From Bacteroidota bacterium (GTDB lineage Bacteria; Bacteroidota; Bacteroidia; B-17B0; Aurantibacillaceae): a stretch of DNA of 64,000 nt. The DNA lies in assembly GCA_013298715.1 (NCBI GenBank), contig JAAFIQ010000021.1, positions 1 through 64,000 on the forward strand. The letters are read 5' to 3'. Shown here piece by piece: positions 1 through 8,510 of the stretch. The first letter of the stretch is position 1; each line of letters starts with the position of its first letter. Below the pieces are notes generated by a model that worked only from the letters and a program-made list of their open reading frames with translations, was not told the origin of the DNA and searched no databases. A program made the translations under genes and the position numbers.

Positions 1-1
1 T

Positions 2-1012
2 TTACGCCGATTAAAAGACGCCGAAACTTTAGCTTTAGAAAATTTAAAAGTGGTTAACGAATCCAATAAATCGGAACTATTAAACTTAAACAAACAACTC
101 AATAGTATTTATGCCTTAACAAATCGGGGCGAGTTAGCTATTAAACATTTACAAGATTATTCGGATTTAAAAGATAAGTATTTTGATGAGTCGAGTAATT
201 TGGCTTTAGCTAATTCAGAAAAAAAATACCAAACCGAAAAGAAGGAAGCCGAAAATAAATTGCTGTTGCAAGAAAATAATATTAAAACATTAGAAAACGC
301 CAAAAATAAACAAACCATTTTTTTATTGGTTGGTGGTATTCTTTTAGCTACTATTATTGTGTTTTGGCAGTTTAGTTTAGCGCGCATCAAAAAACAAAAA
401 CGTGCATTAGAAACCGAAAAAAAATTGCAGCACGATAGAGAACGTATTTCGCGCGATTTGCACGATAACGTTGGCGGGCAATTATCGTATGTGATGTTTT
501 CGTTAGAAGCCGATGAGAGTAGTGATAAAACTAAACGACAAGAAAAAGCACAAAATTTAGCAACCACATTAAGAACTGTAACGAACACATTAAGAGAAAC
601 GATTTGGGCCTTAAATCAAGATAAACTCACTTTGAGCAATTTATCGGATAAATTAAAAGTTTATACGCGCACTATTTTTTCATACTCCGATACTAAAATT
701 AAATTCAACGAAACGATTCCAATTGACCCCGAATTAAATCCTGCTGATGCGTTGAATCTTTTCCGTATTTGCCAAGAGTGCATTAACAATGTGTTTAAAC
801 ATGCTAAAGCGAGTGAGCTAATCATTACGATTTCAAAAACTGATAAAATAATGATTGGTATCGAAGATAATGGCATTGGCTTTAATACAGCGGTTACAGC
901 CAATGAAAGCTATGGCTTAGAAAATTTAAAATTGCGTGCAAAAGAATTGAATGCAGACCTTGCTATAGACAGTAAAGTTGAAAAAGGCACACGCATAACG
1001 GTAATAGTATAG
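2..1012 (+). CDS. Sensor histidine kinase, HisKA_3 type, 5'-truncated by window edge
   Basis: The reading frame is open from base 2, so the true start lies outside the window and the GTG at 50 is probably internal. The visible part has a hydrophilic, coiled-coil-prone N-terminus as found after TPR arrays. One membrane segment follows (VGGILLATIIVFWQF, near residues 110-128). Then come the HisKA_3 phospho-acceptor region (ERISRDLHDNVGGQLS) and an HATPase_c domain (N box CQECINNVFKHA, G1 box IEDNGIGF, GLENL near the end). This is a NarX/LiaS-like kinase that autophosphorylates on the His of RDLHD. It very likely works with the response regulator 41 nt downstream. The missing N-terminus probably holds TPRs, which is an inference from its paralogs in this window. 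Confidence 0.9.
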   Translation, partial: LRRLKDAETLALENLKVVNESNKSELLNLNKQLNSIYALTNRGELAIKHLQDYSDLKDKYFDESSNLALANSEKKYQTEKKEAENKLLLQENNIKTLENAKNKQTIFLLVGGILLATIIVFWQFSLARIKKQKRALETEKKLQHDRERISRDLHDNVGGQLSYVMFSLEADESSDKTKRQEKAQNLATTLRTVTNTLRETIWALNQDKLTLSNLSDKLKVYTRTIFSYSDTKIKFNETIPIDPELNPADALNLFRICQECINNVFKHAKASELIITISKTDKIMIGIEDNGIGFNTAVTANESYGLENLKLRAKELNADLAIDSKVEKGTRITVIV

Positions 1013-1053
1013 ATGCACTATTTATTTATTTCAATATAAAATGAAACTTTGCA

Positions 1054-1743
1054 ATGGAAAATAAAAAACCTATGACATATATTGCCATTGTAGATGATAA
1101 GCGTAGCATTCGTCAGGCCTTGCAAGAGCGCTTTGAAAATTCGGACACTTATAAAGTGTTATTTACTGCTGAGAACGGAAAAGATTTTTTAGAGAAGATG
1201 ATGGCGGCGCGTAAGTCAATAATGCCCGATGTGGTGTTAATGGATATTGATATGCCAATAATGACGGGTATTGAAGCGGTAGCCCAAGCCAAAGAGGTTT
1301 ATCCACAAACTAAATTTTTAATGTTAAGTATTTTTGATGAAGATGATAAAATATTTGAAGCCATTAAAGCGGGTGCCAATGGTTATTTATTAAAAGATGA
1401 GCCACTCGAAAAAATAAAGGAAGCCATTCGGAATTTGTTAGATGACAATGGCGCGCCCATGAGCCCGAGTATTGCACGCAAGGCATTAGATTTATTAATG
1501 AATGCAAAAGTTGAAATAAACAAAGAAACATCGGCCGAACATTATGACCTATCGGAACGGGAAAAAGAAGTTTTAAAACATTTGGTAAATGGCTTAGAGT
1601 ACAAAGAAATTGCCGCCTTAATTAATACAAGCCCTAACACCGTTCGCAATCAAATAACTAACATTTATAAAAAATTACACGTTACCTCAAAAGCGCAGGC
1701 TATACGCAAGGTCATAAATAAAAAATGGTTTATATTGTTTTAG
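1054..1743 (+). CDS. LuxR/NarL-family DNA-binding response regulator
   Basis: 229 residues, the normal length for the family. An N-terminal receiver domain has the acidic pocket at D14/D15, phospho-acceptor D64 (VLMDIDMP) and the conserved K in LLKDE. A C-terminal LuxR-type helix-turn-helix follows (LSEREKEVLKHLVNG, then NTSPNTVRNQITNIYKKL). It lies just after the HisKA_3 kinase gene in the same direction, so it is the probable cognate regulator. ATG 1054 is taken as the start. An in-frame ATG at 1072 would give the more usual beginning MTYIAIVDD and cannot be excluded. Confidence 0.93.
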   Translation: MENKKPMTYIAIVDDKRSIRQALQERFENSDTYKVLFTAENGKDFLEKMMAARKSIMPDVVLMDIDMPIMTGIEAVAQAKEVYPQTKFLMLSIFDEDDKIFEAIKAGANGYLLKDEPLEKIKEAIRNLLDDNGAPMSPSIARKALDLLMNAKVEINKETSAEHYDLSEREKEVLKHLVNGLEYKEIAALINTSPNTVRNQITNIYKKLHVTSKAQAIRKVINKKWFILF

Positions 1744-2370
1744 CGAGAGGCTATCCGATGGATTTATTGTTTTGTAGGTTATAGTTTTAATCTGAGTTTA
1801 AAAATAAAGGATTTAATTAAATTGACTTTCCTCCTAAACTCAAAAATCTTTTTCTTTTAACTTTTTTTCTGTGATAAGGGCCGAAGAAGCCAGCTTGCAC
1901 TCAGCGTTAGAAAAAAATCAAGTCGCTGAAAACGCTCACCCTCACTTCATTTTTCTTAGAGAAATTATCCTGTGGATAATTTAGCCAGCGCGTGTGCAAG
2001 CAATCGACGTAAATTTTAATTTGCCAAGAAAATTTCCGAAAACAAAATAAAAAAACGACAAGCGCCCTCGATGAATTTTCAAAGAAAAATTAATTCTCGC
2101 CCACCTAGCTCCGCGCGGCGAAAAGCCAACGCACAAAATCCGTAATCGTCCAAAACTGATAAATAGAGCAATAGCTTTCAATTGATTGGTGCAAGCCTCT
2201 TTTATGAATTTAATGGCTTTTGTGTAATTTTACCTTGTAGAACATTTTTATTATTTCAAATCTAAATCATGCTATTGCTGACTTTTTTAGTTACTGAGCA
2301 AGCCCTAAATACAGTATTCATGAAAAAAATAGTTACATAGATCTTCTTAACTAATTCAAAAAATAAAAAA
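1744..2370. other. Long gene-free stretch with a GC-richer island
   Basis: 627 bases between the ends of two convergent genes. The frames I read hold only short open stretches, including a 66-codon minus-strand one at 1981-2181 with low-complexity, arginine-rich, shadow-like composition. The island at about 1875-2180 is visibly richer in G+C than the flanks and has runs such as CTAGCTCCGCGCGGCG. It contains a 9-bp perfect hairpin around 1963-1983 (AAATTATCC-TGT-GGATAATTT), and CTTGCAC/GTGCAAG arms near 1894 and 1993. It could be a decayed repeat or an unrecognised RNA. No function can be assigned. Confidence 0.4.
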
Positions 2371-4527
2371 TTACTTCGCCAACTTCATTTCGTTTAACAA
2401 ATAACCAGCGCCGGAATATTTATCTACAATCCACAAAGTAAACCTTACATCTAAAACTATGTTGCGGCAAAATATAGGGTTGTACATTATATCACTCATA
2501 GTGCCTTCCCAGTTTCTATCAAAGTTAGTGCCTATTAATTCGCCATTTGCATTAAGCACGGGGCTACCGCTATTACCACCCGTTGTGTGATTGCTGGCAA
2601 TAAAAGCCACACGTAATTTTCCTTCTTTATCTGTATAATTTCCAAAATCTTTTTTATTATACAATTCAATTAAACGTGGTTTAATATAAAAATCTTCTAA
2701 GCCTGTTTTATTTTTTTCTATAATGCCATCAATGGTTGTGTAGTGTGCGTTTTGAACACCATCTCTTGGGCTGTAATCGTTTACTTTTCCAAAAGCCACA
2801 CGCAAAGTACTATTAGCGTCTGGGTAAAACTTTTTGTTTTTTAAAGTTTCACGCAAACCTTTTACATATTCTTTTTGCATATCAGTTATTTGCAAATCCA
2901 AATAATTTATTTGTGGCATAACCCCTTTTTGGTAATACGATAAAATATCTACAGACAATACGTACATTGGATCGCGCGCATAAAGCATGGCATTTTTTTC
3001 AAAATCTTCAAACATTAATTTTGCTTTTGCTTTATCGTTAAACGAAGAATTGCTGTACATAAAATCAGCAAGTCCATTTATATTTCCTTTGTAAGCAAGT
3101 AGTAAAGAATCTAAAATATGCGGACGGTAGTTGCTTTCTATATTAGCTGAATAATCTGTAAGCATTGCAATAAATAGTTTCTTATCAGTAGGTTTATTAA
3201 AATTATTAAAGGCCAATAGCTGTTTGTATTCGCTTAAAGTAGCATCAAATTTATTTGCTTTTCCTTCCTGCTTCTTTTTTAATTCTGTAAATAATACTGA
3301 TGCGCTACTTGCATATCTAAAACCATCAACTCCCCAAAGGCACTCCGCAAAATAATCAAATTGTTTGCTTAAGGGTTTATAATCTTCGTATGTTTTTTTA
3401 AACTGCAAAAGTAAATTGCTATACTTTTCTTTTTTGGCTGCGTCGTTATTTAGTGCTGTTAAAAACTCTTGTTCAAACTGTTGCTTTTTTTCTACAGCAT
3501 TCGATTTTTTTAAACCTAACATTTCGCCTTTCCATTTTTTGTAATAATTGGCAACGCCAGCATAACGCGAAGTGTACATTAAACGAATGGTGTCGTTATT
3601 CTTCATATCGGCATCCATTATTGCTAAGCGTTTCTCGCGCAAGTTAACACGCGTAGGGTCTTGGTTATTCATTATAAAATCTACTGCGTAAGATGTTAAG
3701 TACTCTTGTGTGCGGCCAGGAAAACCATATACCATTGTAAAATCGCCTTTGTTATAGCCTTTTAAACTTATTGGAAAAGAATATGCAGGCGTGTATGGTA
3801 CATTATTTTCAGAATACTCTGAAGGCTTGTTTTCCTTATCGGCATAAATTCTAAACATACTAAAATCTGCATTATGGCGCGGCCAAACCCAATTATCGGT
3901 TTCATCTCCAAATTTACCAAGACTTTCGGGTGGTGTTAAAACAAGTCGCACATCTTTATAAGATTGTGTTTGAAACAAATAATATTCATTGCCATAAAAA
4001 AATGGACGTACAAAAACATCGTAGCCACTACTAATTTTTGTTTCTGTTTCTATTTTTTTAATATTTGCTTGCACTGCTGAATCTCTTTGTATATCAGAAT
4101 AAGTTGGTAAAAGTGAGCCAACTACTTTTGATGTAACATCTTCAATTTGCTTTATAAAAGTTACCGTTAAATTTTTGCAAGGCATTTCTTCTTTACCGCT
4201 TAATGCCGCATACCCGTTTTTTAAATAATCTTTTTCAACGGTACTAAGTGCTGCAATAGAAGAAAAGCCGCAATGGTGATTGGTTAAAATTAATCCTTTG
4301 GTTGAAATTACTTCGGCAGTGCAACCACCTGCAAACACACAAACGGCATCCTTCATGCTTGCCTTATTAATATCGTAAATTTGTTTTGAGCTAAGTTTAA
4401 ATCCATTTTTTTTCATGTCTTTAATAGCCAAGGCTTCTATTAATTGTGGCAACCACATGCCTTCATCGGCAATACAGATGAATTTTAGGTTTAAAAGTAG
4501 TATTAGGAAAATTAGTTTTTTGTTCAT
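2371..4527 (-). CDS. S46 family dipeptidyl-peptidase, DPP11-like
   Basis: 718 residues, the usual size for S46 peptidases, which release dipeptides in the periplasm. The N-terminus is a signal peptide ending ICIA, followed by the family hallmark DEGMW. The catalytic triad is readable: H85 in LTNHHCGFSS, D221 in RHNADF and S653 in GGNSGSPV. Residue 671, in the stretch NFDRNWEG, is Arg. It lies 18 residues after the catalytic Ser, the spacing of the S1 Arg in Porphyromonas DPP11. This suggests preference for Asp/Glu at P1, whereas DPP7 has Gly there (family knowledge). ATG 4527 is preceded 45 nt upstream by a TACATTTG box. It appears monocistronic. Confidence 0.93.
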   Translation of the reverse strand: MNKKLIFLILLLNLKFICIADEGMWLPQLIEALAIKDMKKNGFKLSSKQIYDINKASMKDAVCVFAGGCTAEVISTKGLILTNHHCGFSSIAALSTVEKDYLKNGYAALSGKEEMPCKNLTVTFIKQIEDVTSKVVGSLLPTYSDIQRDSAVQANIKKIETETKISSGYDVFVRPFFYGNEYYLFQTQSYKDVRLVLTPPESLGKFGDETDNWVWPRHNADFSMFRIYADKENKPSEYSENNVPYTPAYSFPISLKGYNKGDFTMVYGFPGRTQEYLTSYAVDFIMNNQDPTRVNLREKRLAIMDADMKNNDTIRLMYTSRYAGVANYYKKWKGEMLGLKKSNAVEKKQQFEQEFLTALNNDAAKKEKYSNLLLQFKKTYEDYKPLSKQFDYFAECLWGVDGFRYASSASVLFTELKKKQEGKANKFDATLSEYKQLLAFNNFNKPTDKKLFIAMLTDYSANIESNYRPHILDSLLLAYKGNINGLADFMYSNSSFNDKAKAKLMFEDFEKNAMLYARDPMYVLSVDILSYYQKGVMPQINYLDLQITDMQKEYVKGLRETLKNKKFYPDANSTLRVAFGKVNDYSPRDGVQNAHYTTIDGIIEKNKTGLEDFYIKPRLIELYNKKDFGNYTDKEGKLRVAFIASNHTTGGNSGSPVLNANGELIGTNFDRNWEGTMSDIMYNPIFCRNIVLDVRFTLWIVDKYSGAGYLLNEMKLAK

Positions 4528-4572
4528 GATTTTTTATTTCGGTTAAAAGAATTGCTTTAATTAATAGTGTAG

Positions 4573-4580
4573 CAAATGTA
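4573..4580 (-). promoter_or_regulatory. -7 promoter box (TACATTTG) for the S46 peptidase
   Basis: On the minus strand this reads TACATTTG, a full match to the Bacteroidota -7 consensus TAnnTTTG, 45 nt before the ATG at 4527. No TTG was found at the expected -33 distance. Confidence 0.4.
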
Positions 4581-4653
4581 ATTGAAATAAGGATTTGAAA
4601 GAGAAACTTTTTAGAAATTTTAGAAAGAATATTGATGTTAAGATTAATCGGGA

Positions 4654-5040
4654 TTAATTCAACTTAGCAGGCACAACCATATCGAAGCGTGGAATTGGCA
4701 CATTAAATTCTTCGTTAGTAATCAGGTTTACAAAACTGTAATGGCCATACATAAAGCCAATATCGCTTTGTAAATTGCAACCGCTGTTATACGAAAAACA
4801 TTCGCCTGGTTCTAAAATTGGGGTTTCGCCAACAACTCCCTCACCATCAACTTTACGTTTTTCACCGTTGCTATCAATAATATCCCAATGGCGTTTTGTA
4901 AGTTGAACAGAAAAACTATTGTTGTTGGTTATGGTAATAAAGTAAACAAAAAAATAATGATTCTCTTTAGGAATACTACTCTCCGCTAAGTATCTTGCTG
5001 TAACCTGAATATCTATACTTTGCGTGTTTTCTTTAAGCAT
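4654..5040 (-). CDS. apaG: ApaG family protein
   Basis: 128 residues, full length for the ApaG/DUF525 family, a single fibronectin-III-like beta-sandwich. Family motifs are in order: ITITNNNSFSVQLTKRHW, then VDGEGVVGETPILEPGE, then YNSGCNL and MYGHYSF. The family was linked to Co2+/Mg2+ resistance in enterobacteria, but its biochemical role is not settled. Its start is 4 nt downstream of the small membrane protein gene that ends at 5045, so the two are probably co-transcribed. Confidence 0.93.
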   Translation of the reverse strand: MLKENTQSIDIQVTARYLAESSIPKENHYFFVYFITITNNNSFSVQLTKRHWDIIDSNGEKRKVDGEGVVGETPILEPGECFSYNSGCNLQSDIGFMYGHYSFVNLITNEEFNVPIPRFDMVVPAKLN

Positions 5041-5044
5041 AAAG

Positions 5045-5470
5045 TTATAAGTTTTGAACTTTAGGATCAGGTATTAACACTTTGCAAGCAAAAATAAATA
5101 AGGCGCCACCGGTTTGCTCACAAATTTGCCAAATGCAATCAACCATTAAATGTTGTACACTTAAGGTTGTTGTTAAAGAAAAGTTAAGAACGGTAACAAT
5201 CATAAATAAAGAGATTCCAGCAATTAAACCACAAAGTAAGGCCCTAAAGAAAAAATTATAAATACGTTTCATTATTTGTGCTTCAAATAACAAAAACATT
5301 CCTGCCCCAAGAATTAAATAGGTAAAAGCCGCAAAGGTTACAAACCAAGAGAGTGGGAAGGTTAATCGCTTAAAGTCGTTTAAAAAAACACCATGCCATA
5401 AATAAAACAAGATGAACATGCCCATTGCTGATAATATCCACGAAATGTAAAATCTAATACCAAGTTTCAT
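5045..5470 (-). CDS. Small four-helix membrane protein of unknown function
   Basis: 141 residues with four hydrophobic segments, near residues 7-26 (ISWILSAMGMFILFYLW), 42-62, 74-96 and 118-133. A charged linker MKRIYNFFFR lies in the middle. No motif of a named family was recognised. It is the first gene of a two-gene unit with apaG, 4 nt apart. ATG 5470 is the only sensible start because the first helix begins at once. Confidence 0.75.
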   Translation of the reverse strand: MKLGIRFYISWILSAMGMFILFYLWHGVFLNDFKRLTFPLSWFVTFAAFTYLILGAGMFLLFEAQIMKRIYNFFFRALLCGLIAGISLFMIVTVLNFSLTTTLSVQHLMVDCIWQICEQTGGALFIFACKVLIPDPKVQNL

Positions 5471-5666
5471 TTTTATACCTTTTTTTAACCCTTTTGTAGG
5501 TTTTTAAACCAATTAAAGCGAATAATTGGAACAAAAGTAGTAATTTTTGTGATATATTTCTTTTAAAATGCGCTGTTTAGATGAATTTCATCGAAATGCG
5601 GCTCAGAAAACGTTGTGCTTTAAATCACCTAATTTAAAAACATCAATAAACACATTGCTTTTTTGC

Positions 5667-5674
5667 TATATTTG
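5667..5674 (+). promoter_or_regulatory. -7 promoter box (TATATTTG), 5 nt before ATG 5680
   Basis: Perfect TAnnTTTG box ending 5 nt before the ATG at 5680. A start point at the usual short distance would make the message leaderless or nearly so. No TTG was found at the usual -33 spacing. Confidence 0.5.
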
Positions 5675-5679
5675 TAACA

Positions 5680-7266
5680 ATGCACAAGTTTATAAAATCA
5701 CTCCTTTCCATTTGTTTAGTAGTTGTACTTTTCTTCTCGTGCCGCAAGCAAACAGGCGTAAATTGGGATGTAGATGCAGTTTTTCCGATAGTAAATAGCA
5801 CGCTTAATATTAAAAACTTTTTAGGCGATTCTATTTTTAAAAGCGATAACACAGGTTTATTAAACATAAGTCTTACACGCACAATAACCGCTCTAAGGCT
5901 AGATTCGTTATTAAAGCTACCCGATACCACCATCGTAAGCACATTTACATCTGTAAATCCTTTTGGCTCAACACTTACTCCGGGACAATCTTTTCCATTT
6001 TTACCAGCCGCAGACATTACCTTTAACATAGGCGATGGGACAGCCATTAAATTTGCAACACTGGCAAAAGGAACTTTAAACGTAAAATATAGTAATACCA
6101 TACAAGAACCTTTGGATTTAATTTACGTAATAAATGGAGCGGTAAAAAATGGGTCGGTACTAACAATTAAAGAAACAATTCCACCTGGTGTAAACGCTCT
6201 TATAAAAAACTATGATTTAAGCGGTTATACCTTAAATATGCGTGGTATAAGCGGTATGCAATACAACACGCTTGCTCAAAATTACACAATCACCTTAAAC
6301 CAAAATGCTAATCCGGCACAAGTAAATTTTGGGCAAGGTGCCAAAATAGAAGTAGCTTATAGTAATGTTGTGCCGAATTATGTTGAAGGTTATTTTGGAA
6401 CCCCTAAGGTTGAAATACCTTTGGATACTGCAAACTTTAGCCTTATTGATAACTTTAGTGCGGAGAATTTTATGCTCAGTAGTGCGGTGCTTGATTTTAA
6501 AATTTTAAACGAATTTGGAGTTGAGTTTACTGGTGGTTTTAGTAATATTAAGTCAATAAATAAATCAACCATTGTGCCGCTAATTACCAGCGAGCTAAGT
6601 AATATAAATATTAATCGTGCTAGTAAAGTTGGTAACACGGTGTACCAAACGGTAAAAACCGTTTCGCTATCAAATGCAAATAGTAATATTGCACCCTTTT
6701 TATCAAACCTACCCGACAAGCTTGTTTACCAAGGCACTGTAAATGTAAATCCTTTAGGCAACATTAGTGGTTACAACGATTTTGCTTTTGGAGATAACGG
6801 ACTGACTGTTTTAGCAGATGTAAATATACCTATGCGTTTTAATGCCAATAATTTTGTGATACAAAGCAAAACAAGTGTTGATTTTTCGAACATAAAACAA
6901 TTAGAAAATGTAAATAGCGGTACAATTATTATTTCTGCATTAAACGGTTACCCTTTTGCAGCAAGGTTACAGGCGTATATGCTAAATGCCTCTGGAGTTG
7001 TTATAGATTCGTTATTTAATAACAGCAATAATCAAATAGCGGCAGGACAGGTTAATGCGCAAAATATTGTGGTAAGCTCAAATTCATCACAACTTAGGAT
7101 TCCTTTAACAAAAGAAAAAATTTCTAAACTTAAAGAAACAAAAAATTTAAAAATTACTAGCAAATTCATTATGCCGCCAAATCCGCCGGATATAAAGATT
7201 TACGACTACTACACCGTAAACGTTAATATTACCGCAGATTTGAACTACCATGTAAAATCCGATTAA
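5680..7266 (+). CDS. Large uncharacterised lipoprotein
   Basis: 528 residues. The N-terminus is a lipoprotein signal (basic MHKFIK, hydrophobic LLSICLVVVL, lipobox LFFSC), so the mature protein is lipid-anchored at about Cys20. The rest is rich in Asn, Thr, Ser and aliphatic residues with alternating beta-strand character and no recognised enzyme motif. It is followed with a 5-nt overlap by an outer-membrane-like protein gene, so the two probably act together at the outer membrane. The partner is an inference from gene order; the function is unknown. Confidence 0.85.
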   Translation: MHKFIKSLLSICLVVVLFFSCRKQTGVNWDVDAVFPIVNSTLNIKNFLGDSIFKSDNTGLLNISLTRTITALRLDSLLKLPDTTIVSTFTSVNPFGSTLTPGQSFPFLPAADITFNIGDGTAIKFATLAKGTLNVKYSNTIQEPLDLIYVINGAVKNGSVLTIKETIPPGVNALIKNYDLSGYTLNMRGISGMQYNTLAQNYTITLNQNANPAQVNFGQGAKIEVAYSNVVPNYVEGYFGTPKVEIPLDTANFSLIDNFSAENFMLSSAVLDFKILNEFGVEFTGGFSNIKSINKSTIVPLITSELSNININRASKVGNTVYQTVKTVSLSNANSNIAPFLSNLPDKLVYQGTVNVNPLGNISGYNDFAFGDNGLTVLADVNIPMRFNANNFVIQSKTSVDFSNIKQLENVNSGTIIISALNGYPFAARLQAYMLNASGVVIDSLFNNSNNQIAAGQVNAQNIVVSSNSSQLRIPLTKEKISKLKETKNLKITSKFIMPPNPPDIKIYDYYTVNVNITADLNYHVKSD

Positions 7267-8509
7267 ACGCATTAAAAAACGAATTACATATTTATTCATT
7301 TTGTTTACTGTTGGCATTAGGGCGCAATACAATAGCGAATTTATTAATTATTCGCAAATTAAGCGCAGCGTAGCGTTGAATGCAGAATTTGACGCCGGAT
7401 CGAATGGCACCAATACTGCTTTAATAAATAAGTTTTTATTTGGAGGCTACATTACTCAACAAGAAAAAGACCAAGCTAGTAAATACCTTAAAGCGGAGAA
7501 TAACTTTGGCGTAAATTTAAATTACGACTTAAGTGCATTTTTAAAGGGAAACAAAAAATTTGATTTTTTAATTGGCTTCAAAAATCAAGAAGTGGCTAAT
7601 GCAACTTACACTAAAGATTTTTTTAAATTAATGTTTTACGGCAACAAACAATTTGCTGGACAAACAGCCAATTTAGCGTTTTGCAATATTAATGCCTTAC
7701 GCTTTCAAGAAGCTAAATTTGGAATAATTATGCACAGTGTGGATAGTGTTGCAAAAATTGGCGTGTCACTTTCATTTTTAAAAGGTGAACAATTGTTTTA
7801 TATAAGAACCAGAAAAAATTCAAGTTTATTTACAAGTAGCGATGGTAGCGAACTTGTTTTTAATAGCAATTTTAACATGGCTATTAGCGATACAAATAAT
7901 AAAAATCTTACTACATTTAACGGAGTAGGTGCCAGCGCTGATATATTTTTTGAAACTCCTTATACTACTTTTAAAAAGAAAAAAGCAGTTTTAATTGTAA
8001 ATGCCAATAACATTGGCTTTATACATTGGCGTAACAACAGTGTACAATATAGTAGCGATAGCTCTCTAAGATTTACAGGTTATAACGTAAAAAATATTTT
8101 TGATTTAAAAGATAGCACACTTAACCAAATTAATGCAGATAGTTTAGTATTAAATCTAACCAATGCACGCAAAGAAAACTTTAATGTAAACATACCAACC
8201 AATTTAATTATAATTAATCGTATTATTATTAATCAAAAATACACTACAGCTTTTGGGTTTAGGTATATTTTTAACGCAAATTATAAGCCTTATGTATTTT
8301 TAGATCAGGAGTTAAACATTAAAAAATTTACATTAAGCTTACATACGGGCTATGGTGGCTATGTGCGCTTTAGTGCTGGTATGGCAGTAACATATAATGC
8401 AAAAAACTGGTTTGTACGCATAGGCAGTAATAGTATACAAGGTTACATATTGCCAAAAACTACAAGTGGCCAAGGTTTATTTTTTAGTTTAGCAAAAAAG
8501 TTGGGATAG
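7262..8509 (+). CDS. Predicted outer-membrane beta-barrel protein (DUF5723-like), apparent ATT start
   Basis: The first conventional start in frame is TTG 7301, but that leaves a headless signal sequence. The frame is open back to 7256. Starting at ATT 7262 gives a complete signal peptide: basic IKRIKKRI, hydrophobic TYLFILFTVGI, then RAQ. ATT 7262 overlaps the TAA stop of the upstream lipoprotein gene (ATTAA), mimicking the TAATG junctions seen elsewhere here. The mature protein has alternating hydrophobic strands, an N-terminal stretch resembling the DUF5723 family and a C-terminal strand ending FFSLAKKLG, as in PorV/OMP-like barrels. The family call is from memory of its features. 415 residues from ATT, 402 from TTG. 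Confidence 0.75.
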   Translation: MKRIKKRITYLFILFTVGIRAQYNSEFINYSQIKRSVALNAEFDAGSNGTNTALINKFLFGGYITQQEKDQASKYLKAENNFGVNLNYDLSAFLKGNKKFDFLIGFKNQEVANATYTKDFFKLMFYGNKQFAGQTANLAFCNINALRFQEAKFGIIMHSVDSVAKIGVSLSFLKGEQLFYIRTRKNSSLFTSSDGSELVFNSNFNMAISDTNNKNLTTFNGVGASADIFFETPYTTFKKKKAVLIVNANNIGFIHWRNNSVQYSSDSSLRFTGYNVKNIFDLKDSTLNQINADSLVLNLTNARKENFNVNIPTNLIIINRIIINQKYTTAFGFRYIFNANYKPYVFLDQELNIKKFTLSLHTGYGGYVRFSAGMAVTYNAKNWFVRIGSNSIQGYILPKTTSGQGLFFSLAKKLG

Positions 8510-8510
8510 T

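Noticed and set aside
1963-1983. Single perfect DnaA-box match (TTATCCACA on the minus strand) inside the 9-bp hairpin
   Set aside because: One 9-mer match is expected about once in such a window by chance; no cluster of boxes, AT-rich unwinding region or dnaA gene is nearby, so no origin is claimed.
1981-2181. 66-codon minus-strand frame in the gene-free stretch
   Set aside because: Arg- and Phe-rich composition without any family features, no promoter box and no partner; probably non-coding.
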